From positions 22,722 to 86,721 of the forward strand of contig JAXFOY010000018.1 of NCBI GenBank assembly GCA_034180045.1: DNA of 64,000 nucleotides, written 5' to 3'. This document shows positions 42,218-50,023 of this stretch, in pieces (position 1 is the stretch's first letter; every line of letters begins with the position of its first letter). The DNA comes from Eubacterium_B sp034180045 (GTDB lineage Bacteria; Bacillota; Clostridia; Peptostreptococcales; Anaerovoracaceae). Under the pieces are notes generated by a model, which was not told where the DNA came from, did not search any database, and saw only the letters and a list, made by a program, of their open reading frames with translations. The position numbers and the translations under genes were made by a program.

Positions 42218-42246
42218 TTGAATTGTACTGTCAATAATGTTATAAT
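42218..42246 (+). promoter_or_regulatory. Promoter of purB-purA-alr
   Basis: TTGAAT (42218-42223) and TATAAT (42241-42246) are 17 bases apart, and TGT before the -10 makes it an extended -10 as well. The predicted leader is about 35 bases. No purine riboswitch is visible in the rest of the 284-base gap. Confidence 0.75.
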
Positions 42247-42289
42247 TTCTAGATGTAGAGCGATTTGATATATCTCATAGGAGGAAAAA

Positions 42290-43723
42290 ATGCAGGAGAC
42301 TAATTATACAAGTCCACTATCGGAAAGATACCCAAGTAAAGATATGAAATATCTTTTTTCGCCGGAGATGAAGTTCCGTACATGGCGCAAGCTTTGGATT
42401 GCCTTGGCTGAGGCAGAAAAAGAGCTTGGTCTGGACATATCTCAGGAACAAATTGACGAACTTATCTCCCAAAAGGATAACATCAACTATGAAGTTGCCA
42501 AAGAGCGCGAAAAAGAAGTTCGTCACGATGTGATGAGTCATGTATATGCCTATGGTCTTCAGTGCCCCGGTGCAAAGGGAATAATTCACCTTGGAGCCAC
42601 CTCCTGCTATGTGGGCGATAACACCGATATGATTATTATGTCCGAAGGACTCAAGCTAATCAGATGCAAGCTGATTAATACTATCGCCAAACTGGCTGAG
42701 TTCGCTGAAGAATATAAATCAATGCCGACTTTAGGATTTACGCATTATCAAGCTGCTCAGCCTACGACAGTAGGCAAACGTGCAACACTTTGGCTGAACG
42801 ATTTGGTGATGGATCTTGAAGACTTGGATTATGTGCTTAATTCACTCAAGCTTCTCGGCTCAAAGGGTACAACCGGAACACAGGCTTCATTTATGGAGCT
42901 TTTCGCCGGAGACCATGCAAAATGCAAGCAACTGGATCAACTAATTGCAGAAAAAATGGGTTTTTCTTCGTGCTATACGGTATCCGGTCAAACATATTCC
43001 CGAAAAGTCGACAGCAGAGTGCTTAATATCCTTGCCGGGATTGCTCAGTCCGCACACAAATTTTCAAACGATATAAGGCTTCTCCAACATATGAAAGAGA
43101 TTGAAGAGCCGTTTGAAAAAAATCAGATCGGTTCATCTGCTATGGCATATAAGCGCAATCCTATGCGCTCCGAGCGTATGGCTTCTCTAGCAAACTATGT
43201 GATGAGCACATCCATGAACCCCCAGATTACAGCTGCAACTCAATGGTTTGAGCGCACTTTGGACGATTCAGCAAACAAAAGAATTTCTGTAAGCGAGGCA
43301 TTCCTTGCTACAGACAGTATTCTTGAATTATACATCAACATCAGTGACGGTCTTGTCGTTTATCCACAAGTTATCACATCTCATTTGATGGCAGAACTGC
43401 CGTTTATGGCTACCGAAAACATTATGATGGATGCCGTAAAAGCAGGGGGAGACAGGCAAGAATTGCACGAAAGAATTAGGATTCACTCAATGGCAGCCGC
43501 AAAAGCGGTCAAAGAAGAGGGTAGAGCAAATGACTTGTTAGACAGGATTGCTTCCGATCCTCTGTTCAATATAAGCAAAGAGGATTTGCAAAATGTGCTT
43601 AAGCCCGAAAATTATATCGGCAGGGCGGATGTTCAAACCGAGGATTTTTTGAGAGAAATCATAAAGCCTATTCTCAATGCAAATGCTGATATTATAGGCA
43701 TGAAAGCCGAAATTAATATTTAA
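42290..43723 (+). CDS. purB: Adenylosuccinate lyase
   Basis: The 477-aa product has the fumarase-superfamily signature GSSAMAYKRNPMRSER, and earlier HDVMSHVYAYG and HLGATSCYVGDNTD with the catalytic histidine region. It cleaves SAICAR and adenylosuccinate, serving both IMP and AMP synthesis. The length and the KEREKEVRHDVM segment fit the eukaryote-like/clostridial PurB subgroup. AGGAGG lies 8 bases before the ATG. It leads an operon with purA 24 bases downstream. Confidence 0.95.
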   Translation: MQETNYTSPLSERYPSKDMKYLFSPEMKFRTWRKLWIALAEAEKELGLDISQEQIDELISQKDNINYEVAKEREKEVRHDVMSHVYAYGLQCPGAKGIIHLGATSCYVGDNTDMIIMSEGLKLIRCKLINTIAKLAEFAEEYKSMPTLGFTHYQAAQPTTVGKRATLWLNDLVMDLEDLDYVLNSLKLLGSKGTTGTQASFMELFAGDHAKCKQLDQLIAEKMGFSSCYTVSGQTYSRKVDSRVLNILAGIAQSAHKFSNDIRLLQHMKEIEEPFEKNQIGSSAMAYKRNPMRSERMASLANYVMSTSMNPQITAATQWFERTLDDSANKRISVSEAFLATDSILELYINISDGLVVYPQVITSHLMAELPFMATENIMMDAVKAGGDRQELHERIRIHSMAAAKAVKEEGRANDLLDRIASDPLFNISKEDLQNVLKPENYIGRADVQTEDFLREIIKPILNANADIIGMKAEINI

Positions 43724-43747
43724 TTTACGATTACACATGGAGGTATT

Positions 43748-45037
43748 ATGATTAAAGCCATCGTTGGCGCCAACTGGGGCGATGAGGGAAAAGGGAAGAT
43801 AACGGATTTGCTCGCTGCCGAAAGCGACATAGTCATTCGATTTCAGGGCGGAAGCAATGCCGGACATACGATAAAAAACAACTACGGAAAATTTGCATTG
43901 CATATGCTGCCCTCCGGCGTTTTTTACGACCACATTACAAATGTACTGGGTAACGGTGTAGCCCTAAATATTCCCAAGCTGATAGAGGAAGTTAAAAATC
44001 TTACCGATAACGGAGTTCCTGCACCTAAGCTTCTCGTTTCCGATAGGGCACAGGTTGTAATGAGTTACCATATTTTGCTCGACTCATACGAAGAGGCTCG
44101 ACTTGCCGGAAAATCCTTCGGTTCGACACAATCCGGCATAGCGCCTTGCTATGCGGATAAATATTCCAAGATTGGATTTCAGGTAAACGAGCTTTTCAAC
44201 GATAAAGAGTATTTGCTTGAGAAATTGGAAAACATCTGCGCCATAAAAAATGTGCTTTTCAAAAATCTGTACGAAAAGCCGGAACTTTCACCAAGCGAAT
44301 TATATAAAGAAATCATAGAATACAGAGATATGATTGAGCCATATGTCTGCAATACTGAAAATTTCCTAAATCGTAGTTTGGAAGAAGGTAAAAATCTCCT
44401 TTTGGAAGGGCAACTGGGAGCAATGAAAGATACCGACCACGGTATTTACCCTATGGTGACATCGTCTTCCACGCTTGCCGGGTTCGGCAGTGTAGGAGCG
44501 GGGCTTCCTCCTTATGAAATCAAAAGTATCATAACGGTTGTAAAAGCATATTCATCCGCAGTAGGTGCAGGCGCCTTTGTCAGCGAGATATTTGGTGAAG
44601 AAGCAGATGAGCTGAGAAGACGTGGCGGAGATGGCGGTGAATTTGGAGCTACTACGGGAAGACCTCGGCGCGTAGGTTGGTTCGATGCAGTGGCTACAAG
44701 ATACGGCTGTATGTTACAAGGGGCAACAGAAGTTTCTTTAACAGTGCTTGACCCTCTAGGGTATTTAGACGAAATACCAATCTGTGTGGCTTATGAAATT
44801 AACGGTGAAATACGAGATAACTTCCCTAACACAACCGAACTGTATAAGGCAAAACCTATTTTGAAGAAGCTTCCCGGCTGGAAATGCGATATAAGCGGAA
44901 TACGCTGTTTCGAAGACCTTCCAAAGGAAGCGCAAAACTATGTTAACGAAATAGAGGTTTTAATCGGTTATCCAATTACCATAGTTACAAATGGTCCAAA
45001 TCGAGACGATTTTATTAGAAGGACACCAAACATATAG
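43748..45037 (+). CDS. purA: Adenylosuccinate synthetase
   Basis: The 429-aa product has the GTP-binding P-loop GDEGKGKITDLLA near residue 12, GGSNAGHTI, GSTQSGIAPCYADK and TTGRPRRVGWFD. It joins IMP and aspartate with GTP to make adenylosuccinate, the substrate of PurB, the gene immediately upstream. GGAGG precedes ATG 43748. The order lyase-synthetase on one transcript commits IMP to AMP. Confidence 0.96.
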   Translation: MIKAIVGANWGDEGKGKITDLLAAESDIVIRFQGGSNAGHTIKNNYGKFALHMLPSGVFYDHITNVLGNGVALNIPKLIEEVKNLTDNGVPAPKLLVSDRAQVVMSYHILLDSYEEARLAGKSFGSTQSGIAPCYADKYSKIGFQVNELFNDKEYLLEKLENICAIKNVLFKNLYEKPELSPSELYKEIIEYRDMIEPYVCNTENFLNRSLEEGKNLLLEGQLGAMKDTDHGIYPMVTSSSTLAGFGSVGAGLPPYEIKSIITVVKAYSSAVGAGAFVSEIFGEEADELRRRGGDGGEFGATTGRPRRVGWFDAVATRYGCMLQGATEVSLTVLDPLGYLDEIPICVAYEINGEIRDNFPNTTELYKAKPILKKLPGWKCDISGIRCFEDLPKEAQNYVNEIEVLIGYPITIVTNGPNRDDFIRRTPNI

Positions 45038-45069
45038 ATTAATAACAGGAACACAATTAGGAAAGAAGG

Positions 45070-46215
45070 ATGAAACAAATGTACAAAGAAGCAATCAGAC
45101 CGGCATGGGTAGAAGTTAACCTGAGCAATTTTGACTACAATATCAAGCAAATTAAGGCTAAAGCTCAGGGGAGAGATTTGATTGGAGTTATCAAGGCTGA
45201 CGCCTACGGTCACGGCGCAGTTAAATGCGCTGAGGTTCTAAGGAATAACGGTGTAAAAACCTTTGCAATTGCTACTCTTCAGGAAGCTATCACGCTTAGG
45301 GAAGCAGGCGCAAACGAAGAAATCATCTGTCTTGGGCTAACACCTGACATGTATGCTGATGTTATCGTAAAATACAATCTAACCCCTGTTGTCTGTGACT
45401 CCACAAATGCAAAAGCTATCAGTGACGCAGCCATCGCTGCCGGAACGGTTGTATCCGGACTCATCGCAGTTGATACCGGTATGGGCAGAATCGGTTATAT
45501 TGCAGATGATACGGACTTTGCTGTCGAAGATGTACGTAAAATAGCGGCACTTCCGGGATTCAAAATAAAAGGTATGTTCTCTCATATGTCTACAGCCGAT
45601 GCCGCAGACAAGACATATTCACATCAACAGGAAGCTAAATACAATGCTTTTTATGAAGCTTTGACAAAGGCAAACATAAAAATTCCGTTCCGCACTCTCG
45701 CCAACAGTGCATCTATCATGGAATTGCCTTCAGTGTACTTTGATGCCGTTAGACCCGGAATTATCCAGTACGGCTGCTATCCTTCAGATGAGGTTAATAC
45801 CGCAGAGTTATCCATTAAGCCTGTTATGTCTGTAAAAGCAAATATTGTTCATCTAAAGGATGTTCCCGAAAATTTCTCTGTCGGCTACGGTCGCAAATAT
45901 ATTTCATCAAAGCCTGCCAGAATCGCAACACTTGCGCTTGGATATGCAGACGGGTACCCAAGACCGTTTTCAGCAAACGCAAAGGTCATTGTAAACGGAA
46001 TCGTATGTCCTATTGCCGGTAATATCTGTATGGATCAATGTATGGTCGACGTTTCATCCGTACCTAATGTAAAGGTAGGCGATGAAGTTATAGTCATGGG
46101 GTCAGACGGAGTCAACTCCATAACGGCAGACGATATTGCAAAGGCAACCGGAACAATCAATTACGAAATCTGCTGTGCTTTCGGGCAGCGTTTGCCAAAA
46201 GTATATGTAGATTAA
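45070..46215 (+). CDS. alr: Alanine racemase
   Basis: The 381-aa product has the PLP lysine in VIKADAYGHGAVKCAEVL, RPGIIQYG, and the catalytic tyrosine region NICMDQCMVDVS. It makes D-alanine for peptidoglycan. ATG 45070 with AGGAAAG upstream is used; ATG 45079 with AAGGA upstream is nearly as good. It is the third gene of the purB-purA-alr unit, 32 bases after purA, ending at a strong terminator. Confidence 0.95.
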   Translation: MKQMYKEAIRPAWVEVNLSNFDYNIKQIKAKAQGRDLIGVIKADAYGHGAVKCAEVLRNNGVKTFAIATLQEAITLREAGANEEIICLGLTPDMYADVIVKYNLTPVVCDSTNAKAISDAAIAAGTVVSGLIAVDTGMGRIGYIADDTDFAVEDVRKIAALPGFKIKGMFSHMSTADAADKTYSHQQEAKYNAFYEALTKANIKIPFRTLANSASIMELPSVYFDAVRPGIIQYGCYPSDEVNTAELSIKPVMSVKANIVHLKDVPENFSVGYGRKYISSKPARIATLALGYADGYPRPFSANAKVIVNGIVCPIAGNICMDQCMVDVSSVPNVKVGDEVIVMGSDGVNSITADDIAKATGTINYEICCAFGQRLPKVYVD

Positions 46216-46273
46216 TCACCGGATTGTGTTTTTGGGTCGTTACTGAATGCGGCAAAACTTATCCGAAAATACA

Positions 46274-46314
46274 AACAGCGGAAGCCGGCAAACGCCGAAA
46301 TCCGCTGTTTTTTT
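46274..46314 (+). terminator. Terminator of purB-purA-alr
   Basis: AACAGCGGA (46274-46282) pairs with TCCGCTGTT (46301-46309), with an inner GCCGGCAAACGCCG hairpin, followed by TTTTTTT. Confidence 0.85.
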
Positions 46315-46342
46315 CTTCAATAGACTCTAACTTAATATAAAA

Positions 46343-46361
46343 AGAGAGCCTTAGGCTCTCT
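46343..46361 (-). terminator. Terminator of the rpsF-ssb-rpsR operon
   Basis: AGAGAGCC and GGCTCTCT form a perfect 8-bp stem with a TAA loop, and the minus strand continues TTTTTATATT. Confidence 0.85.
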
Positions 46362-46374
46362 CAATAATTTTTGA

Positions 46375-46611
46375 TTAGTCAGCTACATATGGTAGTAACG
46401 CTACAATTCTTGCTCTCTTAACAGCAGTAGTAATGTCTCTCTGATGTAATGCACAAGTTCCTGTCACCCTTCTAGGTAGAATCTTGCCTCTTTCTGAAAT
46501 GAATTTTCTTAGTTTATCTACATCTTTATAATCAATTTTTTCTGCTTTATCTGCACAGAACTGGCATACTTTTTTGCGTCTCATGCCGCCGCCATGTCTT
46601 CTCTCTGCCAT
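46375..46611 (-). CDS. rpsR: 30S ribosomal protein S18
   Basis: The 78-aa product has KVCQFCADKAEKIDYKDV, then LRKFISERGKILPRRVTGTC and HQRDITTAVKRARIVALLPY, a full S18. It keeps the N-terminal cysteines (CQFC) of the zinc-type S18. AGAGAGGAGA precedes the ATG. It is the last gene of the rpsF-ssb-rpsR operon, 14 bases after ssb. Confidence 0.97.
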   Translation of the reverse strand: MAERRHGGGMRRKKVCQFCADKAEKIDYKDVDKLRKFISERGKILPRRVTGTCALHQRDITTAVKRARIVALLPYVAD

Positions 46612-46625
46612 GTTATTCTCCTCTC

Positions 46626-47057
46626 TTAGAATGGTACATCTTCGTCAATTGCCTGGAATGAATCCGGCATTTCTTCATCAAAATCGCCTGAACTTGGCTC
46701 ATATGACTGAGTTTGCTGTCTTGGTGCGCTGCTCTGAGCTCTGTCTCCCCACTCCAGGAACTCAACTCTGTCTGCAACGACATCCGTAGTGTAAACGGTA
46801 GCACCGTCTTTGTTCTTATAGCTGCCTGTCTGAAGTCTGCCTTGCACTGCCGCCATACGGCCCTTGGCAAGATATTTCTCACAGTTTTCAGCCTGTTTGC
46901 CGAAAACGGTTACGCGCGGAAAATCAGTTTCCCTTTCTTTTCCTGCACGAACAGGTCTATCAATAGCTAAGCTAAATGTTGCCACCGCCATCTGTGATGT
47001 GGTGTATCTTAGTTCAGGATCCCTTGTGAGTCGTCCTATTAGTACTACACTATTCAC
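46626..47057 (-). CDS. ssb: Single-stranded DNA-binding protein
   Basis: The 143-aa product has the OB fold (MNSVVLIGRLTRDPELRYTT, then FPRVTVFGKQAENCEKYLAKG and GRLQTGSYKNKDGATVYTTD) and the acidic C-terminal tip DEDVPF that binds partner proteins. The order rpsF-ssb-rpsR is standard in Firmicutes. AAAGAGGTG serves as ribosome site. Confidence 0.97.
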   Translation of the reverse strand: MNSVVLIGRLTRDPELRYTTSQMAVATFSLAIDRPVRAGKERETDFPRVTVFGKQAENCEKYLAKGRMAAVQGRLQTGSYKNKDGATVYTTDVVADRVEFLEWGDRAQSSAPRQQTQSYEPSSGDFDEEMPDSFQAIDEDVPF

Positions 47058-47073
47058 TATCTACACCTCTTTC

Positions 47074-47361
47074 TTATTCAGCATCCTTGTTAACGATAAT
47101 GTGTCTCATGAAATCGTCTGAAATCTTGAGTCTTCTGTCGAGCTCTGCCGGTAGTGTCGGTTCTGCCTTGAAATCGATAACTACATAGTAGCCTTCGTTT
47201 TTCTTCTGGATTGGGTATGCTAATTTTCTCATTCCCCAAACATCAACATTGCCAACTTCACCTTCAGCTGCGATGATTTCTTTAACTCTTTCTACAGCTG
47301 CATCCTTCTTCTCATCTTCCAATGTTGGATCGATGATGAACATGACTTCGTAATTAATCAT
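47074..47361 (-). CDS. rpsF: 30S ribosomal protein S6
   Basis: The 95-aa product begins MINYEVMFIIDPTLEDEKKD and contains VDVWGMRKLAYPIQKKNEGYYVVIDF and RLKISDDFMRHIIV, a complete S6. GGGAGGTG precedes the ATG. It is the first gene of the operon with ssb and rpsR; S6 and S18 pair in the ribosome platform. The leader contains a hairpin (47389-47406) that may be part of the S6:S18 control element, but I could not match the known motif. Confidence 0.97.
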   Translation of the reverse strand: MINYEVMFIIDPTLEDEKKDAAVERVKEIIAAEGEVGNVDVWGMRKLAYPIQKKNEGYYVVIDFKAEPTLPAELDRRLKISDDFMRHIIVNKDAE

Positions 47362-47388
47362 TTTTTCACCTCCCTGTGGACTTAAATG

Positions 47389-47406
47389 GCGCTATTAATA
47401 TAGCGC
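47389..47406 (-). promoter_or_regulatory. Leader hairpin of rpsF
   Basis: GCGCTAT and ATAGCGC form a perfect 7-bp stem with a 4-base loop in the rpsF leader, about 13 bases upstream of the ribosome site. The position suits an S6:S18 autoregulatory structure, but the conserved bulge was not identified. Confidence 0.4.
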
Positions 47407-47438
47407 AGAGATTCGTATGTTAGAATACATACCTTAAT

Positions 47439-47466
47439 ATTATATACTACATTCCAAAAAAATCAA
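47439..47466 (-). promoter_or_regulatory. Promoter of rpsF-ssb-rpsR
   Basis: On the minus strand TTGATT (47466-47461) and TATAAT (47444-47439) are separated by 16 bases. Confidence 0.6.
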
Positions 47467-47545
47467 CTCATTATCAAAAATATATCGCTTTGTGTCATCG
47501 ACAACTGCTCCGTGTAACTTAGTCGACTCTATATTATATAAAATT

Positions 47546-47568
47546 GGCACAGACATTTAGTCTGTGTC
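47546..47568 (-). terminator. Terminator of the deacetylase/acetyltransferase pair
   Basis: GACACAGAC and GTCTGTGCC (one G-T pair) flank a 5-base loop and are followed by AATTTTATA on the minus strand. It lies just after the stop codon at 47570. Confidence 0.7.
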
Positions 47569-47569
47569 A

Positions 47570-48694
47570 TTATGGATTTATATATATTTTCTTTTTGTGC
47601 ATAAACCACATTATTCCAATCCAAATCAGAAAAAGACCTATCTCATTTATAAGAGGTGTAAGAACCTCCGGCATTCTTCCAACTATCCCTCCAAAAATCA
47701 TATCCCTTGTTTTTGTGAAATCTATGAAAATGTATCCGACATATCCGGCAATTGAGTTTCGCCCTAAAGCTATCAAAAACTCCAGAATTCGTGACTTGCC
47801 TTTTACATCCATAATAAAATAAATCAATTCGAAGACAAGTATTGCGTAGCCACCTGCAAAACATATAACCGAACTGGTCCATAATCTCTTGTTAAAGACG
47901 ATTACAAAGTGGAGCAAATATCCGATAATAAGCAAGCTTATAGCTGCGATGAACATTATTCTCAGCTTCTTCTTATCCGAAAATTTCTCCTTGTCAAGCA
48001 TAATTACATCCGTAATTATCATTCCTAAAAGCGCCGTTGATGTTGCTGCAATCGTACTTATAATCCCCTCAGGGTCGAAAGTAGGTGTATAAAGGTGATT
48101 CATAAAAAAGAGTCTATCTACATAGCCTACTATATTTCCATCCACACTCAGGTTGTCCATTCCGAGATAGTCAGGTGCTATAAATAGCTTCAAAACAAAT
48201 ACATAACTTATCACAATACCGAAAAACCAGACTGCGCGTTCTTTTATGTTTTTGGTATTAATATATATTATAGATGCAAGTCCAACTGATATTCCTATTC
48301 TGCTAAGAGGACTAAATATCCTCAAAGTCGATATATTCAACGAAAATAATCCATTATAGATAAGCCCTATAAGAGAAAGTATAACTATTCTTTTTAAGAT
48401 TTGTAGATACATTTGTCCTTTGCTATACTCAAGTTTTTGAAACTTTCTGTATGACATAGGAAACGACATGCCGGACACGAAAACAAATAAAGGGAAATTC
48501 ATATCTATATACGATAGTCCGTGCCAGTCGGTATGCCCCATTTCTTTTATGATAAAAGCTCCCAATCGCTTGTTAGGCAACAAGTTCGCAAAAGCTTCTA
48601 CTACGGCAATTCCGCCTAAATACCAAAACATTGCGAACCCGCGGAGCGCATCTATTGATTTTATTCTGTTTGATTTTGACTCAATTTTTTCCAC
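47570..48694 (-). CDS. Membrane acyltransferase, HGSNAT/DUF5009-like
   Basis: The 374-aa product has about ten membrane segments and the family start RIKSIDALRGFAMFWYLGG, HTDWHGLSYIDMNFPLFVFVSG, and FDPEGIISTIAATSTALLGM. These are marks of the heparan-alpha-glucosaminide N-acetyltransferase (YeiB/DUF5009) group, which carries acetyl groups from cytosolic acetyl-CoA across the membrane to an extracytoplasmic amino sugar. It lies 36 bases downstream of a membrane-anchored PIG-L deacetylase, a pairing that suggests removal and addition of acetyl groups on the same class of glycan (inference). Confidence 0.85.
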   Translation of the reverse strand: MEKIESKSNRIKSIDALRGFAMFWYLGGIAVVEAFANLLPNKRLGAFIIKEMGHTDWHGLSYIDMNFPLFVFVSGMSFPMSYRKFQKLEYSKGQMYLQILKRIVILSLIGLIYNGLFSLNISTLRIFSPLSRIGISVGLASIIYINTKNIKERAVWFFGIVISYVFVLKLFIAPDYLGMDNLSVDGNIVGYVDRLFFMNHLYTPTFDPEGIISTIAATSTALLGMIITDVIMLDKEKFSDKKKLRIMFIAAISLLIIGYLLHFVIVFNKRLWTSSVICFAGGYAILVFELIYFIMDVKGKSRILEFLIALGRNSIAGYVGYIFIDFTKTRDMIFGGIVGRMPEVLTPLINEIGLFLIWIGIMWFMHKKKIYINP

Positions 48695-48730
48695 GATAAG
48701 CCCTCGTATTTCAAATTACAATAAGGAAAA

Positions 48731-49759
48731 CTATTTTTTTTCAAATGGTGTGTGAAGCATTGTAACCATATCATCGGAATTCACTTTGTCGTAAAAAGAT
48801 GAAAAATACTCGCTTACAGACTGCGGTCCTATCCCCAGCCTTAGATTATCAAGTTCTTCACACGCCTTTACTGCTGTTGATAAATCGACTTTATTTTCGT
48901 TTGCATACCTTGCCAAAGCTACACCAAATTTCCCTGCATCATTGTTGATTACAAAAAAGTCAGCATATGCATTATTCAGAGCTTCTTTATACTGTCGATT
49001 TATAATCAGTCTATGTTTATCATCATGCTTTTCCTCTTCAGCCTCAAAACTGTCTTTACATTCAGGTACGAATTTAACAATAAACAGAAAATCATTATCG
49101 CTAACTTCCTTTGCCATATTTTTTAACGCCTCACCTACTGCACGATGATCTTGGTGGGTGTCAAAATAAGGTGTATATGAAAAATGTATATACTTTCCTT
49201 TATCGCAAAATTCTTTTACCTTAGCACTTATCTGAGGAACATAATGGTTTAATATCCCATCGGGATAATCAAGAAACTCTATATTTTTACCTTTAACACC
49301 TAACGACTTTAATGCAGCAACAGATTCATTGTTTCGTGCCTTTGAAAAAAGCTTTACCTTTAATTCATTTTTTTCTTTATCAGAAAGTGTGTTCTCTCCA
49401 CTTTTGATATACTCTTTTTCCGCTTCTTTGATTATATCATCAAGTTGAGATGATATTTCGGGGTAATCTATAGCACCCGACTTTGACCCGTCTGAGACCA
49501 TAACAACATGAACGTTATCTGCGCCAAAGTTGTGAACTGCATCTGCAATTACTTGACCGTAAAAAATCGTTTCGTCGTCCTGATGCGGCGAATAGAAAAT
49601 TGCACCGCTGTATTTATTTTTGTCGAAACTTATGGACTCCTTATTCACAGTTTCATTGTGCCTTACATTTATTAATTTTGATGTAAAAACTAAGATTACA
49701 ATCAAAATACAGAATCCTAGTGCGATTTTTGTTGTCTTTTCTTTTAATATATGTTTCAT
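48731..49759 (-). CDS. Membrane-anchored PIG-L/LmbE-family deacetylase
   Basis: The 342-aa product has one N-terminal membrane segment (KIALGFCILIVILVFTS) and an extracytoplasmic PIG-L domain with the metal motif SPHQDDETI (HxDD-type), VMVSDGSKS and the distal HQDH. The family removes N-acetyl groups from GlcNAc-containing molecules. ATG 49759 is chosen, but its ribosome site is unusual: GGAGG ends 20 bases upstream, and a perfect 14-base palindrome (49763-49776) in the spacer would bring it to 6 bases if folded. TTG or GTG codons upstream have no ribosome site of their own. It precedes the acyltransferase gene in one operon. Confidence 0.85.
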   Translation of the reverse strand: MKHILKEKTTKIALGFCILIVILVFTSKLINVRHNETVNKESISFDKNKYSGAIFYSPHQDDETIFYGQVIADAVHNFGADNVHVVMVSDGSKSGAIDYPEISSQLDDIIKEAEKEYIKSGENTLSDKEKNELKVKLFSKARNNESVAALKSLGVKGKNIEFLDYPDGILNHYVPQISAKVKEFCDKGKYIHFSYTPYFDTHQDHRAVGEALKNMAKEVSDNDFLFIVKFVPECKDSFEAEEEKHDDKHRLIINRQYKEALNNAYADFFVINNDAGKFGVALARYANENKVDLSTAVKACEELDNLRLGIGPQSVSEYFSSFYDKVNSDDMVTMLHTPFEKK

Positions 49760-49944
49760 AAAACTCTTAAAAGAGTACACCTCCAATCAACTCTTATATA
49801 TGCCTTAAACGCTTGATTTTCCTTATAAAATTATATCAAACATAAAATTTCGTGTCAAACTTGCAGCTCAAGCCTGTGGTGTTGGATTGTTTCTGTGACA
49901 AACAACGCAGATGGTACTAAAAACATATCAAAGGCATAAAAATT

Positions 49945-49973
49945 GAAAAAGACGGATTTTATCCGTCTTTTTC
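49945..49973. terminator. Bidirectional terminator after the endolysin gene
   Basis: GAAAAAGACGGAT and ATCCGTCTTTTTC form a perfect 13-bp stem with a TTT loop and T-runs on both strands. It lies between the endolysin and deacetylase genes, which point the same way. Confidence 0.85.
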
Positions 49974-50023
49974 TCAGACTGTAGTTAGTCTCTTGCTTGT
50001 ATCTTTTGCTAAAGCCTTACATT

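Noticed and set aside
42006..42289. Purine riboswitch before purB
   Set aside because: No conserved three-way junction or loop sequences were found; only a strong promoter is visible.
47362..47438. Canonical S6:S18 autoregulatory leader
   Set aside because: A hairpin is present, but the conserved bulge sequence could not be matched, so only the hairpin is reported.
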